NCBI RefSeq assembly: GCF_002443255.2 | Contig: NW_019211456.1 | Location: 32,547,341 to 32,611,340, forward strand | Length of the DNA: 64,000 nucleotides | Source: Varroa destructor | Lineage: Eukaryota > Arthropoda > Arachnida > Mesostigmata > Varroidae | Direction of reading: 5' to 3' | Part shown: positions 24,592 to 38,212 of the stretch, one piece after another | Layout of the letters: every line of letters begins with the position of its first letter | Position numbering within the stretch: position 1 is the first letter of the stretch | Notes under the pieces: model-generated | Told to the model about the DNA's origin: nothing | The model's database searches: none | The model's input: only the letters and a program-made list of their open reading frames with translations | Position numbers and translations under genes: made by a program

Positions 24592-25960
24592 CCTGAATTG
24601 TATTCACAGATGTAACTTCATCGAGAAATTATCCATCTGCGAAAGAAATCGATCCGTGTAGCTATTTTAACAATATCACTTCGTTGTCACCGAAGGTAAC
24701 TTCCTTGAAAAGTTGATTTTTCCGTCTCGTCATTGTAACATATACGCCAAAACTTTCGCAAAGATCATATATGCGAACTATATAACGAAATCACACTGTT
24801 TATGCATCCTTTTAGGACACGGTGCTAAAATAATGACCTTTCTTTGATCGTAATTACACATTAGAAATGGACAGCAAGCGTGGTCGCTAAAAGAGACCAG
24901 TTAAAAATTGGTTTTCTAGTTCATACTAAGCTCAGCTATACACATTTTCCCAATGTAAATTAGGGCCCATAGACAGTATTACGAAACGAGGTTGAAGCTT
25001 CTTTTATCCAATTGTCCATCTGAACACATACAAATAGAAATTATAGCTACTCGATCGCATACGTGTATAATATCAGTCCGTCGTCAACTATACGTTACAA
25101 AAGAGCGCTCAATTATGCAACGACGACTTTTTTTCTATCCTATTTTGTCTGCCTATTATGCCTCACCAGCCCTCATAGAAAGCCAATGACCTCTTGTCTT
25201 ATATTTAATGAAAAACATTTTCAGTCAATTGAGCCCTCGGACTAAGATACAGCAGTAAGACTGTTGTTTTTTTTCCTTGCACAAGCATTTGTGATTGAAG
25301 CACTCGATCATGCAGCGGATGTGTGGACTTCAAATATATAGACCCTCGTTCCCGAGCCTTCTCCTAGTCAGACGCACTTCTATCTAACTCTGGATTACTA
25401 TCTACTGGAGTCAGGATAAATCAACTATCCAATACTTTTCAGGGCCAATACCATAGAACGTAATTGTTAGTAACCCTTATATAATATTTTCAGACGGAGA
25501 TTCATTCAAAGAGGATCCTTTTCTGCATTCAATATCTAGGTGTGTGTTAACGCCCTTAGTCGCGACAAATTAGGATATATATGATATTGAAAACAGAATC
25601 TCGTGTTGAGTCGAAGGACCAGTTATTTTTCCAATCTGTACGTGGTTTAATTAGCGACTGCTATTAGCTGACATGAAACGATAGTCGCGACAGATTGGCA
25701 TTGTTCGAACATTGAATCCGTTAGAAGTGACGATTTCCTCATAGCGCCCTAACAATTTAAATAAGAGGCTTATTGCCAGCGGTACGTCTAGCGCGAGGGG
25801 ACGAAGTGCTTACACGCCAGGATCATAGACGTATCCCAAAGGAAGTTGTTCCACATTAATTAAAACAGCCGCTGTAGGGACATTACCTGTCATTGTGTTT
25901 CCTGGGGTTTGACTAAAACGCAAAGGCGCATGGTACAAATAATGAACCACTGATTGTCAG

Positions 25961-27540
25961 GCAGGAATAACGGGTCACATTACCCGTGGATTGACTACGA
26001 CGTACACTTTTCGATCTATTCGCCGAAGGAACTGCGGTAAGCTGAAGAAGGCGGAGGAACTCGCGTGGTTGCCGTGTCTGTGGATGCCTGGGGTGATGAA
26101 GAATAGACGATCGAGACGGTCTTCACGAAGAAAACAGGGAGACCATCTATGCAACAACGAAGACGAGTCTTACGGCTGCGGCTGTTTAAAAGATCATTGC
26201 CTGAAAGAGTCGCTTCTTCTTGAGACGTCGTTGCTCTGAAGTAAAAATACGACGGCGATTCTGGTCGAAGATGACCTTCGTCTTGATCGTCTGGGTCGTC
26301 GTGATGTGGTCCTTACTTCTCCGACTTTTTTCATGTCCGAGTACTCTTGAACGAAGGCGGTTTGGAGAAGGAGTAGGAGGCGATGGCGACAGAACAGAAA
26401 AGACTCAGATATTCTTCGGATTCGAACAAATTCGCCCTCACCGATTCCTCTTTGCGTACCCGGGTGAGTTTCATATGAAGCTCTCATATATGCATTAGCG
26501 CGATGCATGCAGCTTCGCATGTGTTGCATACATGCATACATATGTATAGTATATAAATCGTGCGTGATCGTGCTGTTGTTACTGATGCTGTCTCTGCCGG
26601 TACTGCCTTTCGGAATGCCCTGATATAGCGATTTGACGTGGATGTGTCTAGCACCTCTTGGCATGTAGAGAAGTTGGGGGCACGGAGCGAAGAGAAGCCG
26701 GGAAAGAGATCTGACCCCATGTGGTGCTGTCACCAACGCGCTCAGACAGGTTGCAGCAGCAGGAGGAACAGCATTAACGATTTCCCGTTCTTCGATTAAC
26801 TGCTTTCCTGTCACTGGCATCAGTACCACAACTAATCCACAACCGCCGCAGCACCACCATGTTGTTCGGCTGGTGATGGTGCCTCTCGGAGGCACCAGCG
26901 ATCCGACGGCAGCGACGGCGACGGCTGCGGCGGCGGCGGAGACGACGACGACGATGATGACGACGACGACGAGGAGTCCAGAGTTCAAAGACTGACAATT
27001 TCTACATTGAACTTAGCTGGGTAGCTAGCTGACTAACTGACTGAAGAATAGGCTCGGTGTCGCTCACGGCAAACTTTTTCTTCACGTATATATCGCCCCG
27101 TTTCTGCAGTGGCTGCATTTCTCTTTTAGCCTGCTTCTATTTTTTCTGAAGCAATCGCGGCTGCTTCTGCTGATGCTTCAGCTACTTCGACTGTGCCTGA
27201 ACCTTTGCGGTATAGCTCGCCCCTTGAACCTTGTGGCGCCGGTGATGAATTTTGAGACCCTGCAATTTTGTAGTAGTCGGGATTGGCAGGTAAGCCGGGA
27301 ACTGGACACTCAGCAAGTTCGAGACAGCAGCAACAGCAGCGACGAATGCTATGACGCTGTGCATTGGCGTGCGTCTGAAGAGAAATCGGAACATGCGGGC
27401 GGGCCAGTCTCCGTCAGCTCTCTTGGTGTCAGCTCGGGTTTTTTTCAGGACGACTCAACGGCAGCTACCGAAAAGGGTCAACGTCAAGGAGGACACGATG
27501 GAAACGAGCAGCGGCGCTGACACAAGGAGATAGTGACAAA
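25961..27540. other. GC-richer block, no recognised gene
   Basis: A 264-codon frame on the minus strand (26194-26988) begins in GAC/GTC repeats that translate to Val and Ala runs. It has no domain and a compositional explanation. Confidence 0.5.
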
Positions 27541-29640
27541 AGAATAACGCAAAGTGTTAGAAGTAGCATACACGCCGAACATATTCTAGCATGGATAACA
27601 TGACTGCTAACTATCAGATAAGTCACTGGAGAAGACAGCTTTTGACATTGTGCAGCATTACACCTAAAAATTACTTTTGGCGAAATCTGTAGCCAGTGGC
27701 CTTCAACTATTGTGATACTTTTACCATATAGTAGATATGGAAGAATCACTTGGTGATGGTCTTCCGAAGACTAGCCGTAATACTGAGCCATTCATGATTA
27801 ATTAGCCATATTGATCATTAACGCAACATTGTTGAAACGACAGATATCGGTTCCTACATTATCGGATTAAGTTGACTGCTGGTCGACTATTGTTAAAAAA
27901 TTACAAATATCCTCTTCGACTCGTCTATCTTACATATCTTGCTCATCACAAGAATCTTCTCCTATCTATAAATGCTCTATGGCTGATTCTTAGATAGCGA
28001 ATGATTTTTCTGTCCTCATCTACACAGAACAATACGGTAACCGATTTAACCATTTTTTTTTGTCGTTGTAAATAAGAAAGGTTAGTCGAATCATTATTAC
28101 TTTTTGTGAATCGTAAAAATACAAATAAAAGCACTGGGTTTCAAAAGAAAAATAACTAGAAAAAAGTAGCAGGGCAAAGATGCGCTGTTTTCACGAGCGA
28201 GTTACATTACATTAACGAGTTATAAACGTTCTCCAGTTGCCTGACCCGTACGAGCTTCAATAACCAACATGGTCTATATGAGATGTCGACAGACGTCGTC
28301 ATATTGCCTAGTTGCATTCACTGAACGTTACGGCAAACCGGCTGATTGTTGTATGTCCTGCTACGCAACGCAGAAATCGTTGTGCGTCACAGAGTTAAAT
28401 ACTCACTTGGGTGCTTCTCCCTTCACTCGCTCTAACCCCTATTGGATCTAGAACTGAGGAACGGGTCAACTGTAACAGATTTTAGTTTGCCTACAGGCAA
28501 ACCGAAGTGTTCAAACAAAAAAAGAGATCCATCATGAGCTTAACTGTTGAACGAATATAAGGGGACACCACTCTTTTCTTTTTATTGAAGACAGTCAGTC
28601 AAAATATGTCTGGATGTTGCTACACCAAGTAAATACCGTCTAGATTGTTGCTAATAATACTGGCACTAAATCGCATTTGCTGCGGGGAAGTCTGCGCGAC
28701 GCTACACAGTTGACGCTTTTGACTTTTGGTCTGAATTACCCCCAGACATGCGACAAGTGGGACCATCTCTTCTGTTCTATTATCCACCTACCTTTGTCTA
28801 CTATGGCAGAATACTTGGAGGACTTTTTAGCAAAAAAAAAAAAGACGCAAAACGGAAATTATTTTGTCGTTGCCTATTCATACATGGCAAATGTGGCGTT
28901 CAGTCATTAGTAAAATTGCTATCTTGCTGAATAAGATATTTTTTGAGTTCACTACCGTAATAACAACAATATCTAGAATATAAGCGTGAGCAATACGTCG
29001 TAGATATTATGATTATGAGGAACGATATATATTATGATTATTAATTCAGTGCTAGTAACTAGAGGTGGCCCGCAGAACGATCGACCTCAGATGAAGCACT
29101 GCTTTGCTTGAATCGTCTGAGGCGGTCTTACTGCTAAGATATACCTCGTGGATTTTATCAAAAACCTTCTAAAAACTTAGCGAGTAACTTAGAGAGACAG
29201 CGAGTTATGGCGACTGGAAATGATCGCATTACGAAATCTGAAGTTGGTGTATATATATAGCAGCTCGTTCAGCTAGATATTAAAGACTGCAATAAACTCT
29301 AACACGGTTAAAAGTTCCACTGAAATCAGGTTATATACAGATACAACTAATATGCTCGGTATAATTTATAGTACGTTTTTACCTGGTATGTACTCGTGAA
29401 TGTCGTTATATGATATTTACTGATTCTTTTCGAAACGACTCTAACTCGTCTAGAGACAGGACATGCGCATATCTACACTTAGCTATGACGCAACTTGAGA
29501 GAACGAAATACGGAAGAATCAAAAGTAAAGCGTATTTGTGTTGCTTTGCACCATTCAACGTCCACAGGGGAGAGCAGGACAAAAACAAAGTGAAACATTT
29601 TTCGTTCGAGGCTATTTGTCATTTTTAACATGTCCTTTGT
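27541..29640. other. AT-rich spacer
   Basis: No gene recognised. It includes a 7-bp perfect hairpin (28485-28502) and a 13-base direct repeat, ATATTATGATTAT, at 29004 and 29029. Confidence 0.6.
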
Positions 29641-31130
29641 TGGCATCCCCTCTCATAAACAATTCCATACCAAGCTCGTAACACGAACACTCAAATATGC
29701 TTATTGTATCCCTGTTGTTGTTGTTGACGACGACGATTTAGGGGTCACCTGCGACTGAATAGGCACAAGCCGTCACCCGCCGCAGTAGCGGCCTGTGCCG
29801 GCAGGCTACAACCAGTACGTTACTGGCCCCTGCCTCGCAGGCCGTCGCCAAAAATCTCCTCTATCTATAGCAGCACCGTCATCACGATCAGCAACAGCGA
29901 AAGCAAGCCATACGACCGCGGTCTTGCAATAAATACACGAGTAGGAACAACATCATTTGCATCAACGCGGTAAAACGAAACCGATGAACTAGTAGCACCG
30001 GCCGCGAACTCGGCCGTTGTAGCTGCGCGACCGCCACACAACAAGCAACGCGGGTACAGTTGCTGATCGTCATGGTAACAGCAGTAAAAGAGGCTAGCAA
30101 CGTTCTCGATGCCAATCCAAGGCTGTTATCGCCACGACAACATGGCGGCGACCAATCCTAGCATCGCTAATGCCGTAGCGCCGTTTCTGAGAGAGTGTGC
30201 CTAACTATCGGCAGGCTGGTTCGGTGGTTTGTTGCCACGTATGCATACCTGTAAGGCAGTACATGATCTCGGTTTAGATCTACGTAGACGTGCTGTGGCG
30301 ATCGTTGTGTTTGCAACATACAAAAACTAATCGCTATAGTAACGACAGAACTGGCGCTGGCGGTAGGACCAGCTTAATAAAGCAAGGCCTCGCTAAGGTG
30401 GTGCCGAACGTAAAACTAAAACCGTTAGTATGTTCAGCCGTTCAGTAGGAGCAACGGTAGAATTAAATGGACCTAAAAATCAAAAGCATTTTATCTAGCA
30501 AATATACATAGTTACGCCAAGACAGGAGTGGAGGTATTGCGCGATTCTAGTTCTTTAGTCCTTTAGTCGATTCGCTGCTGATGGCCACGACGACACTTAA
30601 CTCTGGTATCGAACGGGCGGCTGGTGAGTGACGGGACAGAGTTACTTTACTGGCGGTATGCCAGTTTTGAATGATGACAGATGCCCACAAATTCTCGTTG
30701 TTTTGGCGTTGCAACTAATGCGGCTGTTGCCGGTGTCGCCGGTACTCCGCCTGCAGCCGTCGCTACTTGCCGGCTATGACAGCTGGTACAACTGATGTTT
30801 CTACCGCTGTTAAGGCTCTGAGTTCCTGTTACTGTCGATAGGAACCGTGGACAGTCGCGACTAGACTGAGATGTCCCGGAGCTGAAGTAGCTATTGCCGC
30901 CGCAGCCGGCAGCACGCGCAACGAAATCCGCAGATCTGTACGTGCGCGTACACCTTTTGAGGAGAGTTTTCTGCAGTGTGACTCAATGGCTTGTTTTAAC
31001 ATTAATAATGCTAATTTCTGCTGTCATATTCGCGGAGGGGCTGCGATATGCACCGCGTCCGTCCAAAAGTGGCCCGCTCGTTCGACGATCGTATCTAATG
31101 GTCTATTTGGCAGTAGATGAACTGTGGTTC
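29641..31130. other. GC-richer block, no recognised gene
   Basis: Rich in CG dinucleotides and CAGC/CCGG-type words. No open frame above about 80 codons. Confidence 0.5.
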
Positions 31131-31849
31131 TGATAGAAATTGTTGGCTGATTCGAGTAAACGCGAAAAAGCGCATAAGAAGAAGCGATGATGGATTAGGG
31201 GAAAAACGCGTCATGGGAAACCGTAGGCAGCTGCAACATTTCCTTGCTGCAGGTCGACCGACCTTGCGGCCGCATAGAAGGTGCCATGATTTCGGTTATC
31301 ATCGATTTTGGTCAATGTTTTACTTGACCCTCGTAGTACACAAATGCTGCTGAAATTCTTACCACTAATTCCGAATATATACATATAAACACGCATTTAT
31401 TGAAACTTTGAGTTGTTGAAACGCCAGTGTGGAGTTAAGGTTCTCAGCTCTTAAAGTTTACTTCGTGTAGTATTATTACTCGATCAGAACTGTAGTCTGT
31501 CTCGACAACTTGCCAGTTCCATACGTTACGAAATTCATTCTGTGTGACGTCGGCGGATATTTGGTGGTCGTGAACAGCAATCATTTTCGGTTTTCAACGG
31601 CAAAGAACGGTGTTTCATTTTTGAGCACTATATCATCCTACGTCGACTGAGCGCTGATAGTCGATGTCTTCTCTGCGTTACGAAGTGCTAATGGGACACG
31701 CACGATCTTACGACGCCAGCATTAGGTCACTTCATGTAAGAACTACCATGATAGAACGTTCATTTTTCGTTGTTTACGTTCGATCATTGTGCTAGGTCTC
31801 AATTTCAATAACATTGCCAGAGAGCTGAAGAATTGTTCAAACAGTACAT

Positions 31850-31925
31850 GCGTCAGCCGAGAATCGAACCCGGGTACCTGCATAGTAAGCGTGTTCTACA
31901 TCTGTACTATCTACGCCCACGGAGC
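31850..31925 (-). repeat. tRNA-derived fragment (SINE-like)
   Basis: On the minus strand a T-arm-like hairpin, CCGGG-TTCGATT-CTCGG, is fully paired (one G-U) and forms a strong Pol III B box. About 50 bases upstream the sequence resembles the D-arm region of alanine-type tRNAs (TAG...CAGATG.AGA..), followed by GCTTACTATGC where the anticodon arm should be. The anticodon stem and acceptor do not pair. It is a degenerate tRNA or tRNA-derived SINE head. It shares 13 bases (GTTCGATTCTCGG) with the fragment upstream of tRNA-Gln. No A-rich tail is visible. Confidence 0.5.
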
Positions 31926-33700
31926 TTACCCCCGTGACGGACATCTGCGTATTGACATAAACGTATGACAATACTGCGCCTTAGATACGTCAGTAGGTAA
32001 CTGCTCTTGTACACAAATTCTATATATTTTCTCGATTTATAATCATAAGCATATAATATGAGACGAACCCGGTACCGCTAAGAAGCATATCGGATCCGCG
32101 GCGAAACTAACACCTAGATACACCCCGCTAAACGCGCGTGCCCAGCAAGCATAGTCCATAATGCGACCTGTCACGAACCCCGTCTTAACGGATTCAGTGA
32201 TCCGTTTTCTGCGAGATGTACAGATCCGATCCCTCAAGGCTTAATACCCAAGCAAGTAGCATAGGCAAAACGCCCTAGTACTACCTAGAATTAAAGTTCT
32301 AAGAGAAATAACTTTTCATTCCCATAAATGTGTTTTGAGTTATATAGGATCTTCATAGTATAGTTAGAACTATATGTGATATATATATGTTCGCCTTTTG
32401 TGTGATCTTGTGGAATTTCGTTGTAACTGCATACAATATCATAGACTAAAATTCTATGGATGATTTTCAGAAATACATACGCCTTCTGTAAAAGAAATTG
32501 CCCCACTCAATCATAGGTAGCTCATTGCGCTGTCTTCTCTACGTAACGCTGCTTGATCTTGATCTCGTTGTATTGAGCCTTTGGATGCTGCGCTTCTAAA
32601 GTCTATGCTCCATCAAATAGCAGATATGCGAATAGGGGCAATTCAGCTACTGTCTACATATCGATACCATCGAGTTACTCATCGATACGACCTTGACCCG
32701 ATGACTGAGACAGAGGGCATGTTATATCTCGCGCGTTACTCACACTATTACGGCAATGCGCTTCAACAACACACTTCTGGGATCACTTTTTTCCTTTATT
32801 CTCCAAAAGCAACGATCTTAACGTGTACGGGAATAGTTCCAAGGCACTATACAATTGTACAGTATTATATAATACGCGTAATTCACAAAACAATATATAG
32901 GATATATAGTTTCAGTAATCAGGGTCATAGTCATAGACGATGGGGGCGCAGCTCCGCAAGAACGCCATTACGTGACTATACAATGGACAGGGGTTTTCAT
33001 CTACTGCATTGTAAGAACATCGTCGCAATATTTCCAACATCAAATCTAAACAAAGAAGCAACCTATTATACAATTATGCTTCGTTGGATCTGAGCGGTAC
33101 AGATTTTCTGAAACATATTTGTGTGTCATCTGAAGGTGGCGATAACGGCGGTGAAGCCTTTGGCTCAGCAAGAGTTTCGAACGTTTACCACACGTCATAT
33201 ATACCTTGTCCTTCTCTGCCGTTTCGCTAAAGTAACAGACCGTTTAACCGGATAATGCAAGGCATCCTGCTTCGAGTTGTCCCCGTAGTAACAACGAGCA
33301 GTTGAACCTTATTGCAGCCGAATATGGATTACGTTAATATAGCTTAGGTACGTACGTAACTGGCAAAACCAAGTAGGCCGTAGCCTCTGGTATCTCCTAT
33401 ACATCTTCTCATAGAAGGCCGCGTGTTTCAAACGAATGCACCATGCAACGCGTTACTTCCTCAGCGAAGCTGCCATGAAGTAGGTAAAGCTCACTTCGAC
33501 ATATTGTCGTAATACAGCTGAGTTATGTTACGACTTCATTTGGCCGTCATTTATTTGTCTACAGTACAGTAGAGCCTATTGTTAATATTAAGTAAATTAG
33601 CTTCGAATCTGTTTTCTCTATTATAAGTCGCCATCTGAGTGTGGCTATAACTGTTATCTGTAACCACAGAAAATTGCAGTGTGTTTCTCATCTTCTACCC

Positions 33701-33721
33701 TTTTTTTCTTTTTTTTTTTTT
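33701..33721. repeat. Poly(T) tract
   Basis: Twenty-one bases, all T except one C. If read on the minus strand it is an A tail, but no retroposon body was found beside it. Confidence 0.8.
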
Positions 33722-34140
33722 GCAATTGGCATTGCGAACGATCGTTCCGATCATATTGATTCCTCTCTAAAAAACAGAATTTGTTGTTGTGTTTAGCTCA
33801 ATTATCATAGGGAAAGTAAGGGCAACATATACATATAAGTAGTATACTGGTCAGCGTTTAACTACGATATAAACTTGTTATACTGCGTATCTATAGCCGA
33901 ATATTTTGGTCCCTTCAAGATTTGAAACTAATACGACGTTAGAACAATATAGTTCGATTTACGGTAAACATTTTATTCATCAATCTTTGAAAACAACCTT
34001 ATTTATGAACGTTCATAGAAATGTCATCGATATTAAATTATAGATTTCATTATAGTTGCGAAATACTGCAGCTGAAAATGAAATATTAATGAGACGTAAA
34101 AATGATTTAATGCCAAATTATCATATATAAACACACAGCA

Positions 34141-37100
34141 CCCGACGCCACTTTTGAAGACTTTTGGCGCCAACCTCTTGTTCGCAAAGGCTTGTTTAGT
34201 CCATCAAAGCAACGAAATGACGCCAGAACGAATTGTCGTGTCTGTGTTGACATACTGATGATTACCCCCCCATCCGTCTCTTACTTCTTGAACCGGCTCT
34301 TTGCATACAAACTCCACGTTCGTTCCCCATACATACTTCGGCTAATCAAGCAACAATCAGTCGACAACCGTCATCCAGACGTCGCCGTCCACGAGAGACG
34401 ACTTTGCACCCTCCCACACACCCCATTTGGCCTACCCAATGTATTCATGCTCGCACGTGAAAACAAACCACGTACGGCTCACTCCTTCCAAATCTGTCCT
34501 GCCGTTTTTGAAATTATCTCAACCTCTGTAAACACACACATATATGTGTGCACTGCACTATTTACTAAACGACACCATAGCAGACGCTTTCTGCTATTGC
34601 TTACTTGTTCATGTACAGCGCTTAGGGACAGTTGGTAAATGGGATTCACGCGACGAAACCCAGCCGAGCGATTGCAGTGCCGCTGCAACCCATATTTTGC
34701 CAATAGCGTTACTGCACACGGCCGTTCTCAGATATCGTTCTCTTCGCTAGTTGTATTGGACCGCTGACTGCGCGATTTTCCGGGACGCCGTCGTCTTTTA
34801 CCGCAGTCCCAGCGAATTTGACAAGGAGGAATCTTCTTCGCCAGTAATACGATTCAATATAGGGAGCGATTACGCGATGCGCAGTAAATATCCAACAAGA
34901 TTTAGTCCGTAAAATTGCGATGACATCGTAGACTGCCTATTGCTTTTAATCATACCTGTGGCTTTTCAGTTACCTAAAAATCGGTGAAGTTACACTCTAA
35001 CGAATCGCTGGCTCATGACACTTCCCCTGGCTTTGTTTATCGAAAACGAGAAAAAGCTCCATGTGATCATAGTGCGAGTCTATTCCAGTTAGTATTGAAA
35101 TCCAAGCATATATTAGCCTACTGGCTTTACCATCCGAAAAGCCCGTTTCTTGCATGAAAAAGCAGGCATCTCTTGAAGCTGGTCAACAGAACAGCCATCG
35201 TAAGCGTGGACAACGTCACACAGTATACAATTTACGTGAATAAAGAAAGTTTTTTTGCAAGCGGTGCCCATACGAACGTCTATTTGCAACACAGTCTTTC
35301 TAGCTTCATCATTGCGTTGTCTCTCAAGCTGAGCTAAAGCGGTACGGGGTATCATCAGACGGTTAGTTCTTTCAATTTCTTTTCTGCATTATAGTAAACG
35401 ATTTGTGATCATGAGTAGATCCTAGTGCGTGCGGTTGTTTTAGCGTAATTTGGTTTATTTACATTTACAGAAACTATAATTACGCAACAAAAATACTGAA
35501 CAGTAGATTGTTTATGAAGAAGCTAGCCCGTACCATTGTCTCATCGTCTCCCTTCATTTATTGCCTGGTTATTGAGTGTAAATTAATTAGAGAAGCAGTA
35601 ACAAGCGGTGCAGCTACTACTGATTCCACTGTTGTTCCTGGCCGCAGCCAATAATGACGAACATGCCAGTCACTGAAACACTCTATAGCATTGCCGCAAA
35701 AACGCTTCAATGGGTCATTCTTGTTGATTCAATCGGAAGATCGACACCACCCCGCGTTCCTCCTGCCTGTCGGCGTCTTCGCCTCGACATTTTCTGGTTC
35801 CTTTGCTATACCAAATGGAACAGAAACAGAAGTAGAGGTTCTAGCTATAGCAATGGCCGAGAGCGAAGGCCGTAAGGGCCGACATCAATTATGGTCTGGG
35901 TGAAAATAATGGTTATCGAATAGCAGCATAGGTGCACCGCATCATCAGAACCTGCTCCCTTACCTTGAACTAAAACGGCAGAAACTATAAGGAGCAAAGT
36001 AAGGTGCGGTTAAGTCTGGCATCGGTCTACGCGAACACATGCGTAAAGTCGCCATTGTAGCCGCCGCTGTCGCCCAGTGCCCTGGTACGGCACCGACAGA
36101 CGCCTGCCGGTGTCGTACCTGCTAGGAATACCTGCGATAGCGAACTTAGTTAACAACGACATAATAGAAACTGGTGTTAATTGTTTTTCGGCGTCTGACC
36201 TATGTTTCCAGTGTCCCTTCTGCTAGCCGTGAGTCGTTGTCCTGGTCGTCCTCGTCATCTACAGAATTCAAGAGATTGTCGGTCTGTTTTACTATCTGTC
36301 TGGCTGTCCATTTATCAGAGTTCTCAATCGAATTCCACATCTCACCTCCAGTCCATCGGAGCATTGTTGCGCAAAAAAAGGCTGATTGAGATCTTCTTAC
36401 AAAAATATAGACGAATATTGCCATAAAACGGCAATTGTCTACTGCGGTAAGAAGATGTCACTCTCATATTGTATAGAGGTGTATTGTACATTTTTATTAC
36501 AACCCCTGTTATTGTGCCAGTATGTAACTATATCTATATTTTCCGACGGTGATTCCGATCATAGCGGTGGTTGAATGGGTACACTCGTTTACTAATAACA
36601 ATATCCGTTGATATGAGTACCAACTAGTTCTGCTGCAGTATGTGTTAGCAACACTAATGAATCGGCAAGCTAATGACCTTACTGGCCAATCGCTAAGATC
36701 TGTTAACAGTTTAAACAAAGAAGTTCAAGTTTTCGCCGAAAAAGATTTCGGAGCGTTAACAAATGTTTCATAAGTATATAGTATAGACATTTTTGAAATG
36801 GGCCTAATCAGTCTTCAAAGTTAGGCTACAAATTAGGTACGAAAACAACACAGTACATCTAATCACACAGGAAATGATGAGGTTGAACTTTGGAGACATA
36901 AGTTATTTCTTCATTTGGTGTTTATGGTTATTTTCGTACGTTCTCTCGAATTGTCAATCCCGTTTAATGGCACATATTATACAGGCAACTTAATTAGTTA
37001 TACATTTAGTATACGCATACAGCATTGACGACGGCTGATATTCACATGCTTTCAACATGCGATGACTATAAAAAGTGTTAAAGTTCTTCACACTGCAACT

Positions 37101-37190
37101 AGGCTACAACTAGGCAAGGGAACCCAGCCATTATCCTCTACGTAAGGGGTTCAGCAAAATGGAACATTGCACTATAATCGAACGCTACTT
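34141..37190. other. Unassigned, mixed to AT-rich
   Basis: Frames of up to 148 codons without known motif. An 80-codon frame at 35113-35355 minus has natural-looking composition with several Cys, but no family was recognised. Confidence 0.5.
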
Positions 37191-38110
37191 ATCTTGCCGT
37201 TTCTCTCCTCCTACGTGTCTGATTGAATAACGGCTAATAACAATCTCAGTAGCAGACGATTCCTCCAACTCTCTTCGTCCTTTTTTAGCCCCGTGTAGCC
37301 CTTTACTAGAAGATGTTGGAAATGAAAGGCAAAATGCCACGACTCCCCGACTCCCCATGATCAGATTCGTAGTAGCAGTATGGCTTGCAGCGACCGATCA
37401 CGTCGGCTGTTTCAAAAGTCTCAAAATAGGACCAGTCGACCCTGTCCGTCGAACCCCGTCATTGAGTTGACAAAGAGGTTTTGTTTCGCTTACGTTTGCA
37501 CCGACACTAGTTCCTCGAGCGATAGCGGCAATTGCCGCAGTGGCGACGGCGGCCTCGTCGAGGCGTTTTCGGACTCTTCGTTCGGTTCCGACATCGACAG
37601 GCCAAAATAGTGCTGCTGGTGCGAAAGAGCACGGATATGTCGTCTGACCATGCGCGAGTAGGCATACAGAGAACGGCGAAGACGACGAACTCAGTACGAA
37701 AAAAGCGAGGAGCGCTCAAGCGTCCAGCGACAGCAGCAGCAAGTAAACCTGTAATTTTTGGACTTTATCGTTTCTCATATCTTACTGCTTTTGACTTCTT
37801 CTGCTCTTGGACTTTGTTCGCCAATGCACCCGCGACATGGTTAGGCATCCAAATAGCGACAGATCAGACTGAAGGGGGCATTTCAGCCTCGTTTCATACG
37901 GTCCCGAACACCCCGCCATCTTGTTCCAAACGACAGTCGCGCTGCGTTCTCTTTCTTGGTCTTTCAATAGGATGTTCTACGCATCTCCTCCAAAGGCTAA
38001 GAAAGAGGCGGGGCAACTAACTCGCCGGGGCAGATCAACTCAAGTCGTGAGTGGACCCCACTACATGGGTCCGAACGTGAATTATGCAGGTGCTAAAGGA
38101 ACTTTCTACA
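37191..38110. other. Small GC-richer block
   Basis: Holds a 76-codon frame (37380-37610 plus) ending in an acidic Ser-rich tail, and an overlapping frame to 38020. Neither was recognised. Confidence 0.45.
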
Positions 38111-38196
38111 GGGTCTATATATAAAAAATGGTTTCCACAGATTGTGTAGTACTTATTTATGTACATGCTTTTTACAGATATGTATACTTTTTCTTT

Positions 38197-38212
38197 TATA
38201 TATATATATATA
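38197..38212. repeat. (TA)8 microsatellite
   Basis: Sixteen bases of pure TA repeat. Confidence 0.9.

Larger units (their letters stand above)
22851..25960. other. Unassigned, AT-rich, with microsatellites
   Basis: Contains the compound TA/GA repeat and an A-rich tract. A 10-bp hairpin with loop CACTA lies at 22990-23014. No frame above about 143 codons and none with recognised motifs. Confidence 0.6.
31131..34140. other. AT-rich spacer with a tRNA-derived fragment
   Basis: Besides the fragment at 31.9 kb and a T tract, it holds a 170-codon open frame (32581-33093 plus, opening with TTG; first ATG at 32605) without recognised motif. Confidence 0.5.

Noticed and set aside
26194..26988. 264-codon minus-strand open frame
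   Set aside because: Starts in a GAC/GTC repeat translating to Val and Ala runs, continues without any domain, and overlaps frames in other phases. Composition explains it.
28485..28502. Small hairpin GTTTGCC/GGCAAAC
   Set aside because: Seven pairs with a four-base loop is expected many times by chance.
31244..31273. PstI, SalI and NotI sites close together, resembling a cloning polylinker
   Set aside because: The order and the bases between do not match a known vector linker, and the flanking sequence is continuous. Most likely coincidence.
33250..33540. Possible third mariner relic (DNAR-like word followed by a TRYF-like word)
   Set aside because: Spacing and intervening residues do not fit a transposase; only isolated words match.
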